From Thermithiobacillus plumbiphilus (GTDB taxonomy: Bacteria > Pseudomonadota > Gammaproteobacteria > Acidithiobacillales > Thermithiobacillaceae), in contig NZ_JBBPCO010000016.1 in assembly GCF_038070005.1 (NCBI RefSeq), forward strand, positions 1-57,329: a stretch of 57,329 bases of DNA, read 5' to 3'. A program made the translations under genes and the position numbers. Below, in pieces: positions 29,050 through 39,111 of the stretch. Positions within the stretch are counted from its first letter, which is position 1, and every line of letters starts with the position of its first letter. The notes under the pieces are model-generated. The model saw nothing but the letters and a program-made list of their open reading frames with translations, ran no database searches and was not told the origin of the DNA.

Positions 29050-30123
29050 TCACCAAGGCTTGCCGACGGGCGTGACGTGTCCATTCAGGGCCTGTGCCAC
29101 GACCTCGGGCTGCAAATCCTCCATGCAACGATGATGCCGGCGTGGACACTCGCGCTTGCCGCAGGGGCTGCATTTGATGCCGGTGGAGAGCACCTGTGCC
29201 TGTGCGCCCAGCGGCGGGGTCATGGCCGGACTGCTGGAGCCGAACAGCCCCACCACCCGGCTGCCGACCGCGCCGGCCACGTGCATGAGCCCCGAGTCAT
29301 TGCTGACCGTGACCTGCGCCAGCCCCAGCAGATCCAGCGCTTCGAGCAGGGTGGTCTTGCCACCGAGATCCACCACCTCGGGCACGGCCTCGGCAATGGC
29401 CTGGGTGATTTCCGCATCCTTGGGACTGCCGAATACCCAGACCGCCCAGCCCGCAGCGATTTCGCGCCGGGCGAGTTCGATGAAGTGGCGCAGGGGCCAG
29501 CGCTTGGCGGGCCCAAACTCGGCGCCGGGCGCCAGGGCCAGCAGCGGCCGGGTAGGCGTCGCAAGCCCCAGCCGCAGCAGGGTGCCGCGCTGGGCGATCG
29601 GGTCGAGCAGCAGTTGTGGCATGGGGAGATCACTAGGCACGGGCATGCGCGGGGGCAAGCCCAGCGCGGCAAAGCGGTCGATGGTGCGCGGCAGGCGTTT
29701 GGTGTCGAGCTTGCGCCGGTCGTTGAGCACCTTCAAACGCCACTCGCCGAAATAGCCGGTGCGACAGGGAATGTCGGCCCAGTAAGGCAGCAGGGCGGAC
29801 TTGAAGCTGCTGGGAAGCACAATGGCCCAGTCATGCCCGACCTTGCGGATTTCCTGGGCGAAGCGGTGACGCAGCTTCAGGTCCAGACGCCCGTGGGCGC
29901 TTTCCAGGGTGTAGGCCGTGCGGATCTCGGCCATGCGCTCGCCCAGTGGCGCGGTCCAGGGTGGGGCCACCAGATCGATGGCGGCGCCCGGATAGCGGCG
30001 GTGGAGCAGGCGAAACAAGACATGGGCCATGACCATGTCGCCGACCCAGGCAGGTGCTACGACGAGAATCTGCCGGGGGTCGCGATAGTTGATCCGCAGC
30101 GGGGAGGCAACCGAATAATCCAT
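29050..30123 (-). CDS. waaF: ADP-heptose:LPS heptosyltransferase II
   Basis: Adds the second heptose to the LPS inner core. A 357-residue GT9 protein: QILVVAPAWVGDMVMAHVLF, WAIVLPSSFKSALLPYWADI, ALAPGAEFGPAKRWPLRHFI, VTVSNDSGLMHVAGAVGSRV, and the C-terminal CSPCGKRECPRRHHRCM, all WaaF features. About 16 residues precede the usual start at QILVVAP. It stands apart from the main waa cluster and is next to ilvE and a zinc-finger gene. Confidence 0.93.
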   Translation of the reverse strand: MDYSVASPLRINYRDPRQILVVAPAWVGDMVMAHVLFRLLHRRYPGAAIDLVAPPWTAPLGERMAEIRTAYTLESAHGRLDLKLRHRFAQEIRKVGHDWAIVLPSSFKSALLPYWADIPCRTGYFGEWRLKVLNDRRKLDTKRLPRTIDRFAALGLPPRMPVPSDLPMPQLLLDPIAQRGTLLRLGLATPTRPLLALAPGAEFGPAKRWPLRHFIELARREIAAGWAVWVFGSPKDAEITQAIAEAVPEVVDLGGKTTLLEALDLLGLAQVTVSNDSGLMHVAGAVGSRVVGLFGSSSPAMTPPLGAQAQVLSTGIKCSPCGKRECPRRHHRCMEDLQPEVVAQALNGHVTPVGKPW

Positions 30124-30139
30124 ACCATCACAATTTAAA

Positions 30140-30173
30140 AGGGAAAAGCCCCCGACCTGTCAGGGCCGGGGGC
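30140..30173 (-). terminator. Intrinsic terminator after the zinc-finger gene
   Basis: On the minus strand GCCCCCG (30173-30167) pairs with CGGGGGC (30154-30148), with an inner CCTG/CAGG, followed by TTTTCCC and more T residues. It ends the leftward ilvE-zinc-finger transcript before waaF. Confidence 0.65.
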
Positions 30174-30199
30174 CATGTCATGCGGCTCACATCAGAACT

Positions 30200-30412
30200 C
30201 TAGTAGTGCGCGCCGGCCTTCACTGGCCCGCCCTTGAGAATATAGAGGGTTCCGCAATAAGGGCAACGGTACTCGCCGGTTTCCTCGATGGGCAGAAAAA
30301 CCCGGGGATGCGCGTTCCACTGGCTCATGCTCGGCAGCGGGCAGCGCAGCGGCAGTTCGGATGCGTCAATCTCGTAGTAACGCTTGTCGCAGCAGGTGAT
30401 GTTCTCGGCCAC
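30200..30412 (-). CDS. Zinc-finger (zf-CHCC) domain protein
   Basis: A 70-residue protein with C-terminal metal ligands in RCPLPSMSQWNAHPRVFLP and YRCPYCGTLYIL, matching the CHCC zinc-finger family that includes mitochondrial complex I subunit NDUFS6 and bacterial homologues. The start is likely GTG 30412 with AGGA just upstream. It follows ilvE by 13 bases, the order seen in many proteobacteria. A role as a small zinc- or iron-binding accessory protein is family knowledge. Confidence 0.8.
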   Translation of the reverse strand: MAENITCCDKRYYEIDASELPLRCPLPSMSQWNAHPRVFLPIEETGEYRCPYCGTLYILKGGPVKAGAHY

Positions 30413-30425
30413 GATGATTCCTCGC

Positions 30426-31376
<951 letters not shown>

Positions 31377-31426
31377 GGCAAGCTCTCCTAATCAATCAAT
31401 GCATATGAACAAAACACGGGGCCCAG

Positions 31427-34360
31427 CTAGTGTGCAGGCTCCAGGCAAGCATGCCAGACTTGCCGGACCTCATCGCCCAGGCTGCCGAGCCGGCGCCAAA
31501 GCGGCCCGCAGCCCGATGGCAGCAGGGCCTCGATCACCACTGCCTCGCTCTCATCAAAGGCACCGGGGCGCTCCTGCAACTGCAGGCGCAGCTCCAGGAA
31601 GCGATAGAAGCGCCAGGCGCCGGCAAGCGCGTCGGCATCCGCCTCGGACCAGAGCCCAAGACCCGCGAGGACCGGAAAGGCGCTCAGGGTATCACGCCCT
31701 TCCAGCAGATCCCGCGAGACGCTACCGTAAAGCAGGCGGCCATACTGCACCAGAAATTCGAGATCCAGCAGGCCACCCGGGCTGTGCTTCAGATCGAACT
31801 TATCCGCTGCGGGTGCAAACTCCGCCAGCAGACGCTTGCGCATGTCACGCACATCTTGCCGCAGGCGCGCGGGCTCGCGCGGCCTCTTCAGCACGTCCCG
31901 ACGCAGGGCATCGAAGGCCGCCATCAAGTCCGGATCACCCGCAATCGCGCGCGCGCGGGTAAGGGCCTGATGCTCCCAGGTCCAGGCTTCCTGATGCTGG
32001 TATCGGTCCAGATGAGCAAGGGAGGTGACCAGCGGGCCGGAACGGCCACTGGGGCGCAAGCGCATGTCTATGCTATAGAGCGTCCCGGCGGGCGTCAATG
32101 TGCTCAGGTAATAAATGATGCGCTGCCCGAGCCGGGCGAAAAAGACTTCGTTGGGTACGCTGCGCGTGCCGTCACTCATGCCATCGGCATCGCTGTCGTG
32201 CAGGAACAGCAGATCGAGATCGGAGCGATAGCTCATTTCCGCGGAACCGAGCTTGCCAAAGCCGACGATGCAGAAACGCGCCGGCCCGCCGGCTGCTTGC
32301 AGGGGCAGGCCATGACGGGTAACCAGATCCGTCCAGGCAAGCGACAGCACCGCCTCGACCAGAACCTCGGCAAGCTGGCTCAGGCCCTGGAGGATTTGTT
32401 CCACCGGCAGGCGGCCCACCAGATCCGCGCGCGCGATGCGAAACAGCTCGGCCCGCTTGAAATGACGCAGCCGGTCCATGCGGCCCTCGGCATCGAGCTC
32501 GCCCGCGAGCTGTTCGCCGAGATTCCCGCGCAGGCTGGCGATATCCGGCAAGAGCTGCTGCTCGCCAGCATCCAGCACTTCATCCAGCAGGCTCGGATAG
32601 CGGCCGATCTCGCTGGCGATCCAGGGGCTCTGCAGCAGCAGGCGTCCAAGGCGCGACAAGGCCAGCGGGTTTTCCACCAGCAGGGCCAGATAGGCACTGC
32701 GCCCGGCCATCGCCTCGATCAGGCGCAGAAAGCGCGGCAGCAGGATGTCGGGTTGCGCGCTGCGGCCCGCGTAGCCCAGCACCAGCGGCATCAGAAGGTC
32801 CAGCCGGGCCCGCGCCTCGGCGGTCAGGCGCCGCTGGATACCGGGGCTGCGGGCGAAATCCCGCAAACCGGGCCAGACAGCGTCCACATCGACGAAACCA
32901 AGCGCCTGCAGGCAGGCAGTCGCCCGGTCATCGGCATCCGGAGTGCCGCTGGCAATGTCCCAGAGCCTGCGCGCCGGGTCGTCCGGCTGGGCCGGGGTCA
33001 TCTGGGGTGCGGCAAATGTCAGGTCGAAATGCTGGGCGACGAGCTGGCGATGATGCTGCAGAACAGGTTCGAGATCCGCCCAGGTGGCATGATTCATGGC
33101 GCAGGCCAGACGTTCGCGGTCCAGGGCATCGCGGGGAAGCACATGCGTCTGGCGGTCGTCGAACATCTGCAGGCGGTGCTCGACGTCGCGCAGAAAACGA
33201 TAGGCGGCGTGCAGCTCGTCGGCTTCGCGCGCCGGGATCAGGCCCTTTTCCACCAGCACCTGCAGCATCGCCAGGGTGCTGCGGCCACGCAGGGCCGGAA
33301 TCTGACCGCCGCGAATCAGTTGAAAGGCCTGGACGATGAACTCGATTTCGCGAATGCCGCCAGGGCCGAGTTTGATATTGTCCTGCATCTCCTTGCGCCG
33401 GATCTCGGCATCGATCATCGTCTTGATCTCGCGCAGCGAGGCGAAGGCGGTGAAGTCGAGATAGCGGCGATAGATGAAAGGCTGCAGGGTACTCAGGAGC
33501 TGTTCGCCAAAGCCGATGTCACCCGCCACCGGGCGGGCCTTGATCAGGGCGTAACGCTCCCACTCACGGCCATGCAACTGATAATACTGCTCCAGGCCCT
33601 CGGCGGACATGGCCAGCGGCCCGGATTCGCCGAAGGGGCGCAGACGCATGTCCACCCGGAACACGAATCCCGCCTCGGTGCGCTCATTGAGGGCCTGGAT
33701 CAGTTGTCTGCCCAGACGCGCGAAGAACTCGCCATTGTCCAGCGCACGATCACCATCGGTCTCGCCGGGGGCGCCGTAGGCAAGAATCAGGTCGATATCC
33801 GAGGACAGGTTCAGCTCGCGCCCGCCGAGCTTGCCCATGCCAAGCACCACGAAGGGGACCAGATGCCCGTCGGCATCGCGCGGCTGGCCATGGCGGGCCT
33901 GGAGCTGTGGCATGAGCCAGTCCAGGGCAACCTGCAGGCAGGTTTCGGCAAGCCGGCTGAGATCGGCGACGGTCTGCTCGAAGGCGTCCGGCAGGCTGAT
34001 CTCGCGCCAGATGATGTGCGTCATCCAGCGCTGGCGGAAGGCACGTAGAACGGACTGCAGGCTGGCGAAATCCGTTACCTGGGTGAGATCCGGCAACACC
34101 GCCGGGGCTTGCTGCTCCAGCAGAGCGGGCAGCCAGTCGGGATGGCCGCGCAGCTGCTCGCGCAGGAACCTGCTGGCGCAGAGCGCATGCGCCCAGTGCC
34201 GCCAGTGTTTTTCACTGGCCTGGAGCACCTTTTCCCGGTTTTGGGAGTCCAATTGTTCCAGGCTCTGGTACATGGACTGGCCGACCGCTGCGGCATCGAC
34301 TGCCAGGCTGGCGCAGGCCGCGGCTATCCGGCGCTGCATATCCTGCGGGGAGACTGTCAT
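31427..34360 (-). CDS. glnE: Bifunctional glutamine synthetase adenylyltransferase / adenylyl-removing enzyme
   Basis: A 977-residue regulator that adenylylates and deadenylylates glutamine synthetase in response to PII. Two nucleotidyltransferase domains are visible: GMGKLGGRELNLSSDIDLIL in the N-terminal half (removing domain) and GFGKLGSAEMSYRSDLDLLF in the C-terminal half (adenylylating domain), both with G-x-G-K and D-x-D. Full length and intact. Start ATG 34360; 92 bases separate it from the divergent yhdP. Confidence 0.95.
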   Translation of the reverse strand: MTVSPQDMQRRIAAACASLAVDAAAVGQSMYQSLEQLDSQNREKVLQASEKHWRHWAHALCASRFLREQLRGHPDWLPALLEQQAPAVLPDLTQVTDFASLQSVLRAFRQRWMTHIIWREISLPDAFEQTVADLSRLAETCLQVALDWLMPQLQARHGQPRDADGHLVPFVVLGMGKLGGRELNLSSDIDLILAYGAPGETDGDRALDNGEFFARLGRQLIQALNERTEAGFVFRVDMRLRPFGESGPLAMSAEGLEQYYQLHGREWERYALIKARPVAGDIGFGEQLLSTLQPFIYRRYLDFTAFASLREIKTMIDAEIRRKEMQDNIKLGPGGIREIEFIVQAFQLIRGGQIPALRGRSTLAMLQVLVEKGLIPAREADELHAAYRFLRDVEHRLQMFDDRQTHVLPRDALDRERLACAMNHATWADLEPVLQHHRQLVAQHFDLTFAAPQMTPAQPDDPARRLWDIASGTPDADDRATACLQALGFVDVDAVWPGLRDFARSPGIQRRLTAEARARLDLLMPLVLGYAGRSAQPDILLPRFLRLIEAMAGRSAYLALLVENPLALSRLGRLLLQSPWIASEIGRYPSLLDEVLDAGEQQLLPDIASLRGNLGEQLAGELDAEGRMDRLRHFKRAELFRIARADLVGRLPVEQILQGLSQLAEVLVEAVLSLAWTDLVTRHGLPLQAAGGPARFCIVGFGKLGSAEMSYRSDLDLLFLHDSDADGMSDGTRSVPNEVFFARLGQRIIYYLSTLTPAGTLYSIDMRLRPSGRSGPLVTSLAHLDRYQHQEAWTWEHQALTRARAIAGDPDLMAAFDALRRDVLKRPREPARLRQDVRDMRKRLLAEFAPAADKFDLKHSPGGLLDLEFLVQYGRLLYGSVSRDLLEGRDTLSAFPVLAGLGLWSEADADALAGAWRFYRFLELRLQLQERPGAFDESEAVVIEALLPSGCGPLWRRLGSLGDEVRQVWHACLEPAH

Positions 34361-34452
34361 TTTTACTCCTGGCGCGGGTTTCCTGATTCCCCCACCCGCG
34401 CTTTAAGGCTATATTTAGGTACCAGTTCCTACGGCCACCGGCTTCTTCCAAC

Positions 34453-37400
34453 TTGCAACTTCTTTCCCACATTCCAAGGCTTCAACGGTGCCTGCGGCTA
34501 CTTTTGCTCTGGAGCGGCGTCAGCGTCCTGTTGGCAATTCTGCTGCTGGTGCTTGCCGTCCGTCTGGCACTGCCGGAGGTGGACCGCTTTCGTCCGGACA
34601 TCGAGGCCCGCCTGTCGGAAATATTGGCACAGCCGGTGCGGATCGGCCAGATAGAAGCCGACTGGCATGTCGGGCCCTGGCTGCGCCTGCGCGGTGTACG
34701 GGTCGGGGAAGCCACCGATCCACAAATCTATCTGCCTCGCGCGGACCTGGAGTTACACCCGTTGCCGCTGCTCTGGGGCCGCTTCGCGGTGCGTCATCTC
34801 TATCTCGACCGTCCTTATCTCGCCCTGGAGCGTCTGGCTGACGGGCGCCTCAAGATCGGCGGCAAGGTGCTCGGGGGCAAGGGCGATGATCTCTCCGTGA
34901 CCCTCGACCACGCCGACATGGATATCCGCGGCGGCACCCTGGACTGGCGCGACGCGCACCATCCGGGCATCGGTCGGCTGCGACTGCAGCAGGTGCGCCT
35001 GGCGGTGAAAAGCGCCTACCGCCAGCATATCAATGTGAACATGCGCCTGCCCCAGGCGCTGGGCCGGGACATCCGGATCGAGCTCGCCGCCAAGGACATC
35101 TTCTCCGACCCGCTGAAATCCTGGGGGGAAGGCAAGGTCGCCATCCGGGCGCTACACACCGATCTGCTGGCGGCCTATTTCAACGAGGCCCTGCCATTTT
35201 CCATTGGCGGCACGGCAAGCGGCACGCTCGCCTTCGCCTGGGGCAAGGGCTGGGTCACCCGCATCCAGGGCCCCATCCGGGTCAGCCAGCCGCGGCTGTA
35301 CTGGCCGGCGTATTATGACCAGCCCCTTGAAGCCCGCGCTCTGGCGCTGGATCTGGACTGGCGCGCCCGCTCGGGCGAGGGCCAGCTCGATCTGCAGCAG
35401 GTCCGTGTGGAGCGCACTGCTGAGAAATGGCGGCCCTTCAACCTGAGCCTGCGCAACAATCTCGATGATCAGCCCACCAGGCTGGACCTGCAGGTCGATC
35501 ACATGGCGGTGGCACCCACACTCAAGCTCCTGCCCATCAAGCTGTTGCCGCCAGCCTGGCAGCGCTATCTGCATGAAGCCCACCCAGCCGGTGAGGTCAG
35601 CGATTTTCGCCTGCTCTGGCACGCAGAGACTCCCCGCCAGCCGGAGCGCTTTACCGTCAGCACGCGCTTTGCCGGGCTGCGCACCCATCCGGTGGCAAAG
35701 AACCCGGGTTTTCGCAACCTGACTGGCGAACTGAAGCTGGATAATAACAGCGGTGAACTCAATCTCGACAGCCGCGGATTGGTGCTCGACTGGCCCTATG
35801 CCTTTCATCAGCCCATCCCCATCCAGAAGTTTCGCACCCAGGCAAACTGGCACTTTGATGGCCAGCAGCTCACGATGGATCTGCCGCATTTCAGCCTCGT
35901 CGGCGACTTTCGGGCACAGGGTCACGCGCGCATCGTCCAGACGCCCGGACAGCGCCCCTATGTGGATCTCACGGCCCAGGCCGAGGGTGGCAACGCGCAC
36001 GCCGCCTCGCGCTATTATCCCTACCGCATCATGAGCCCGAAGCTTCAGAACTGGCTCGACGGTGCATTGCAGGATGGGCGGCTCGGACACACCGAACTGC
36101 GCCTGCGCGGGCCCTTGTCCAAATTTCCCTTCGCCAAGTCCCGCGATGGCATCTTCCGCGTGAAAAGCCAGTTCCGCGACGTCACCCTGCGCTATCTCCC
36201 AGGCTGGCCGGTCGCGCAACAACTGCGTGGCGACCTGATCTTCGACCGACAGAAGATGACGATCCAGACCAGACAGGGGCGCATCCTGGATGCCCAGCTG
36301 GCCCATCTGAGCGCAAGCATTCCGAACCTTGATCATCACCCTGTCCTGCACCTGGATACCCGGATCAACACCTCCTTCAACACCGGGCTGCGATTCCTGC
36401 GCGCCTCCCCCATCCTCGGCAACAGCAGTCTCGGCCGTGAGGACATCAGCGCCACCGGCATGAGTCCTCTGGACCTCAAGCTGAAAGTGGCACTCGGGCG
36501 TGACAGCAAGACCCAGGTGGATGGCAAGCTCGATCTACAGGCGGTGAACCTGCGCTGGGATGACTGGCAGGTCGACAAGGTGAGTGGCCCGGTGAACTTC
36601 TCGCGCGACCACATCCAGGCGGCAAATCTCAGCGGGGAGTGGCTGGGCGGGCCGGTGAACTTCGATCTGCGCGCCAGCCCTCTGCAACACGAGCCCAAAA
36701 TCGAGATCGATGCCCGTGGCGAGGCCAGCGCGCAGGCCCTGCAGGCCCAGCTCAAGCAGGACTGGCTGCGCTTTGCTTCCGGCGCCTTTCCCTATACCTT
36801 CCGGTTCGATCTGCAGCAGGAGCAGGGACATTACAGCCTCGACAGTCCGCTCACCGGGCTGGCCCTGGCATTGCCCTACCCACTGCACAAGGCAGCCGCG
36901 CAGCGACGCGACCTGCATGCCGAGGGCGACTTCACGATCAAGCGGTCACTGCGCATCGCCGCCAAACTCGGTCAGCAGCAGGCCACGCAGCTCTTGCTGG
37001 ATTACCAACCACAGGGCTGGCAGCCTGTCCGGGGCGCCTGGCAGCTCGGCAGTGCCCAGCCCCCGGCCCTGCCCTCGCAGGGATTCCGTCTGCAGGGCCA
37101 GGGAGACAGACTGCCCCTGAGCGAATGGATCAGCGCGCTGGGTGCTACGGGTCCGGCAAGTGCCAGGACAGAGGCCGGCAAGGATATCAGCACGCCGCAA
37201 CCCCGGATCGCCATCGATGCCTGCTGGGATCAGGTGCAGTTTCTCGATCGCAACTGGCCGAAGGTGCAGGTGAATGGCCTTTACAATGCTGAAGATGAGC
37301 GCCTGAACCTGCAGCTACAGAGTCCGCAGTTTGCCGGTTCGCTGCAGTACACGCAGGGAGGGACTCAGGCTGACGCACTGGATCTGAAGCTGACCCGCCT

Positions 37401-38268
37401 GTATGTGCCACCTGCCGTGCCCGGCGGGATGGCAGCCCAGCCGACTACAGACGTCCTGCAGCTGCCCGCCAAGGACAGCATGCCCTTGCAGGTCCAGGCC
37501 GAGATAGCGGATCTGCGCTGGGAAAACTATCAGATCGATCGGCTCGGCCTGTGGGCCGAACGTCGCCCGGGATCGTGGCAAGTCCCCAGGCTGGAGCTCG
37601 TGCAGGGGGCCGCCCGCTTCATGGGTGAAGCTGCCTGGTCCGGCGCCGGCGCTGGCAGTACCCAGATCTCGGGCGAATTTCAGAGTGATGACCTGGTCGG
37701 CACCCTGCGCAAGTTCGCTTTGAACACGGGCCTGAGCTCGGGTTCCGGGCAGTTCACAGGCACCCTGCGCTGGCCCGGCTCGCCGCTGGCCCTCGATGCC
37801 GGGCAGCTCAGCGGCGATCTTCACATGCTGCTGCGCGAAGGGCGCTTCAGCGGTGTCAGCCCCGTCGTGAAACTCCTGAGCCTGGTCAATATCACCAGCA
37901 TGTTCCAGCGTATCTTCACCATGGACTTTCGCGATCTGTTGGGCAAGGGTTTATTCTTTGAAGAGATCAAGGGTGAATTCCATATGAACCAGGGACTGGC
38001 CCAGGCACGCCGGATCGAGCTCCACAGCAGCGCCATGCACGTCAGGGCCCAGGGTGAAATCAATCTGCGTGACCAACTGCTGGATCTCGACCTGCAGGTC
38101 GAGCCACTGCAGACCGTGGATTTGCTGGTAGGCCGCTTCCCGGTGCTTGGCCGGGCACTGTTCGGCCAGGAGGGTGCCGTCGTCAGGCTGCACTATGAGG
38201 CCACCGGTCCCTGGAATGACCCCCGCATATCACTTGTCTCACCCACAAGGAGCACCAGTCAGCCATGA
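34453..38268 (+). CDS. yhdP: YhdP-family AsmA-like phospholipid transport protein
   Basis: A 1271-residue protein with one N-terminal membrane anchor (CLRLLLLWSGVSVLLAILLL) followed by a long beta-rich region: VRIGQIEADWHVGPWLRLRG near residue 57 and LDLQVEPLQTVDLLVGRFPV near the end are YhdP/TIGR02099 features. E. coli YhdP bridges inner and outer membranes and carries phospholipids. No ATG or clear ribosome site precedes it; TTG 34453 is the best start because it sits immediately before the anchor. Overlaps the next gene by ATGA. Confidence 0.88.
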   Translation: MQLLSHIPRLQRCLRLLLLWSGVSVLLAILLLVLAVRLALPEVDRFRPDIEARLSEILAQPVRIGQIEADWHVGPWLRLRGVRVGEATDPQIYLPRADLELHPLPLLWGRFAVRHLYLDRPYLALERLADGRLKIGGKVLGGKGDDLSVTLDHADMDIRGGTLDWRDAHHPGIGRLRLQQVRLAVKSAYRQHINVNMRLPQALGRDIRIELAAKDIFSDPLKSWGEGKVAIRALHTDLLAAYFNEALPFSIGGTASGTLAFAWGKGWVTRIQGPIRVSQPRLYWPAYYDQPLEARALALDLDWRARSGEGQLDLQQVRVERTAEKWRPFNLSLRNNLDDQPTRLDLQVDHMAVAPTLKLLPIKLLPPAWQRYLHEAHPAGEVSDFRLLWHAETPRQPERFTVSTRFAGLRTHPVAKNPGFRNLTGELKLDNNSGELNLDSRGLVLDWPYAFHQPIPIQKFRTQANWHFDGQQLTMDLPHFSLVGDFRAQGHARIVQTPGQRPYVDLTAQAEGGNAHAASRYYPYRIMSPKLQNWLDGALQDGRLGHTELRLRGPLSKFPFAKSRDGIFRVKSQFRDVTLRYLPGWPVAQQLRGDLIFDRQKMTIQTRQGRILDAQLAHLSASIPNLDHHPVLHLDTRINTSFNTGLRFLRASPILGNSSLGREDISATGMSPLDLKLKVALGRDSKTQVDGKLDLQAVNLRWDDWQVDKVSGPVNFSRDHIQAANLSGEWLGGPVNFDLRASPLQHEPKIEIDARGEASAQALQAQLKQDWLRFASGAFPYTFRFDLQQEQGHYSLDSPLTGLALALPYPLHKAAAQRRDLHAEGDFTIKRSLRIAAKLGQQQATQLLLDYQPQGWQPVRGAWQLGSAQPPALPSQGFRLQGQGDRLPLSEWISALGATGPASARTEAGKDISTPQPRIAIDACWDQVQFLDRNWPKVQVNGLYNAEDERLNLQLQSPQFAGSLQYTQGGTQADALDLKLTRLYVPPAVPGGMAAQPTTDVLQLPAKDSMPLQVQAEIADLRWENYQIDRLGLWAERRPGSWQVPRLELVQGAARFMGEAAWSGAGAGSTQISGEFQSDDLVGTLRKFALNTGLSSGSGQFTGTLRWPGSPLALDAGQLSGDLHMLLREGRFSGVSPVVKLLSLVNITSMFQRIFTMDFRDLLGKGLFFEEIKGEFHMNQGLAQARRIELHSSAMHVRAQGEINLRDQLLDLDLQVEPLQTVDLLVGRFPVLGRALFGQEGAVVRLHYEATGPWNDPRISLVSPTRSTSQP

Positions 38269-39071
38269 CCCGAATAGCCGCCATTCAGATGGTATCCAGC
38301 CATGATCTTCAAGCCAATCTCGCCCGCGCCAGCCAGCTCTTGCAGGAAGCCTCTGCCAGTGGCGCGACTCTGGCGGTGTTGCCGGAAAACTTTGCTTTCA
38401 TGGGGCATAAGGAGACCGACAAGCTGGAAATTGCCGAGACACCCGGCAGGGGACTGATTCAGGACTGGCTGGCGCAGCAGGCACGCGAGTTCGGACTATG
38501 GATCATCGGCGGCAGCATCCCCTTGCTCGATCACGGCCTCAAGCTGCCCTTTGCCGCCTGCGTCGTGGTTGATGACAGTGGCCACGAGCAGGCCCGCTAT
38601 CACAAGATGCATCTGTTTGACGTGGACCTGCCCGGGGGCGAGTCCTACCGGGAATCCAATACCCTCGCGCCCGGCCTGAATCCGGTCGTGGTGGATACAC
38701 CAGTCGGACGCATTGGCCTGAGCATCTGTTATGACCTGCGCTTCCCCGAACTCTACCGGGACTATGCCGCGACAGGCGCCGAGATCCTGAGCATCCCGAG
38801 CGCCTTCACCCAGACCACCGGACTGGCGCACTGGGACGTGCTGGTCAGGGCCCGGGCGATCGAGAACCTCGCCTATGTCATCGCGCCCAACCAGGGTGGC
38901 CAGCACAGCAATGGGCGCATGACCTTTGGCGCCAGTCAGGTGGTGGACCCCTGGGGCAAGGTGCTGGGGCGCCTGCAAAATGGCACCGGCGTGGTGCTGG
39001 CGGATATCGATCTCGACCAGTTGCGCCAGCATCGCCAGTCCCTGCCCTGCCTGTCGCACCGGCGGCTGTAA
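38265..39071 (+). CDS. Nitrilase-superfamily carbon-nitrogen hydrolase (Nit1-like)
   Basis: A 268-residue enzyme with an intact catalytic triad: E41 in AVLPENFAFMG, K114 in RYHKMHLFDVD, C155 in LSICYDLRFPELYRD. The sequence pattern resembles Nit1/YbeM, deaminated glutathione amidase, a metabolite-repair enzyme. It is translationally coupled to yhdP (ATGA), a frequent pair in gammaproteobacteria, often followed by tldD, which is absent here. Confidence 0.88.
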   Translation: MTRIAAIQMVSSHDLQANLARASQLLQEASASGATLAVLPENFAFMGHKETDKLEIAETPGRGLIQDWLAQQAREFGLWIIGGSIPLLDHGLKLPFAACVVVDDSGHEQARYHKMHLFDVDLPGGESYRESNTLAPGLNPVVVDTPVGRIGLSICYDLRFPELYRDYAATGAEILSIPSAFTQTTGLAHWDVLVRARAIENLAYVIAPNQGGQHSNGRMTFGASQVVDPWGKVLGRLQNGTGVVLADIDLDQLRQHRQSLPCLSHRRL

Positions 39072-39111
39072 ATACCGGACGGAGCTGGGACGCCACGCCG
39101 CTGACCGGGGA

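Noticed and set aside
31430-34048. 872-codon open frame opposite glnE
   Set aside because: Antisense shadow of the certain glnE gene with no recognisable domain.
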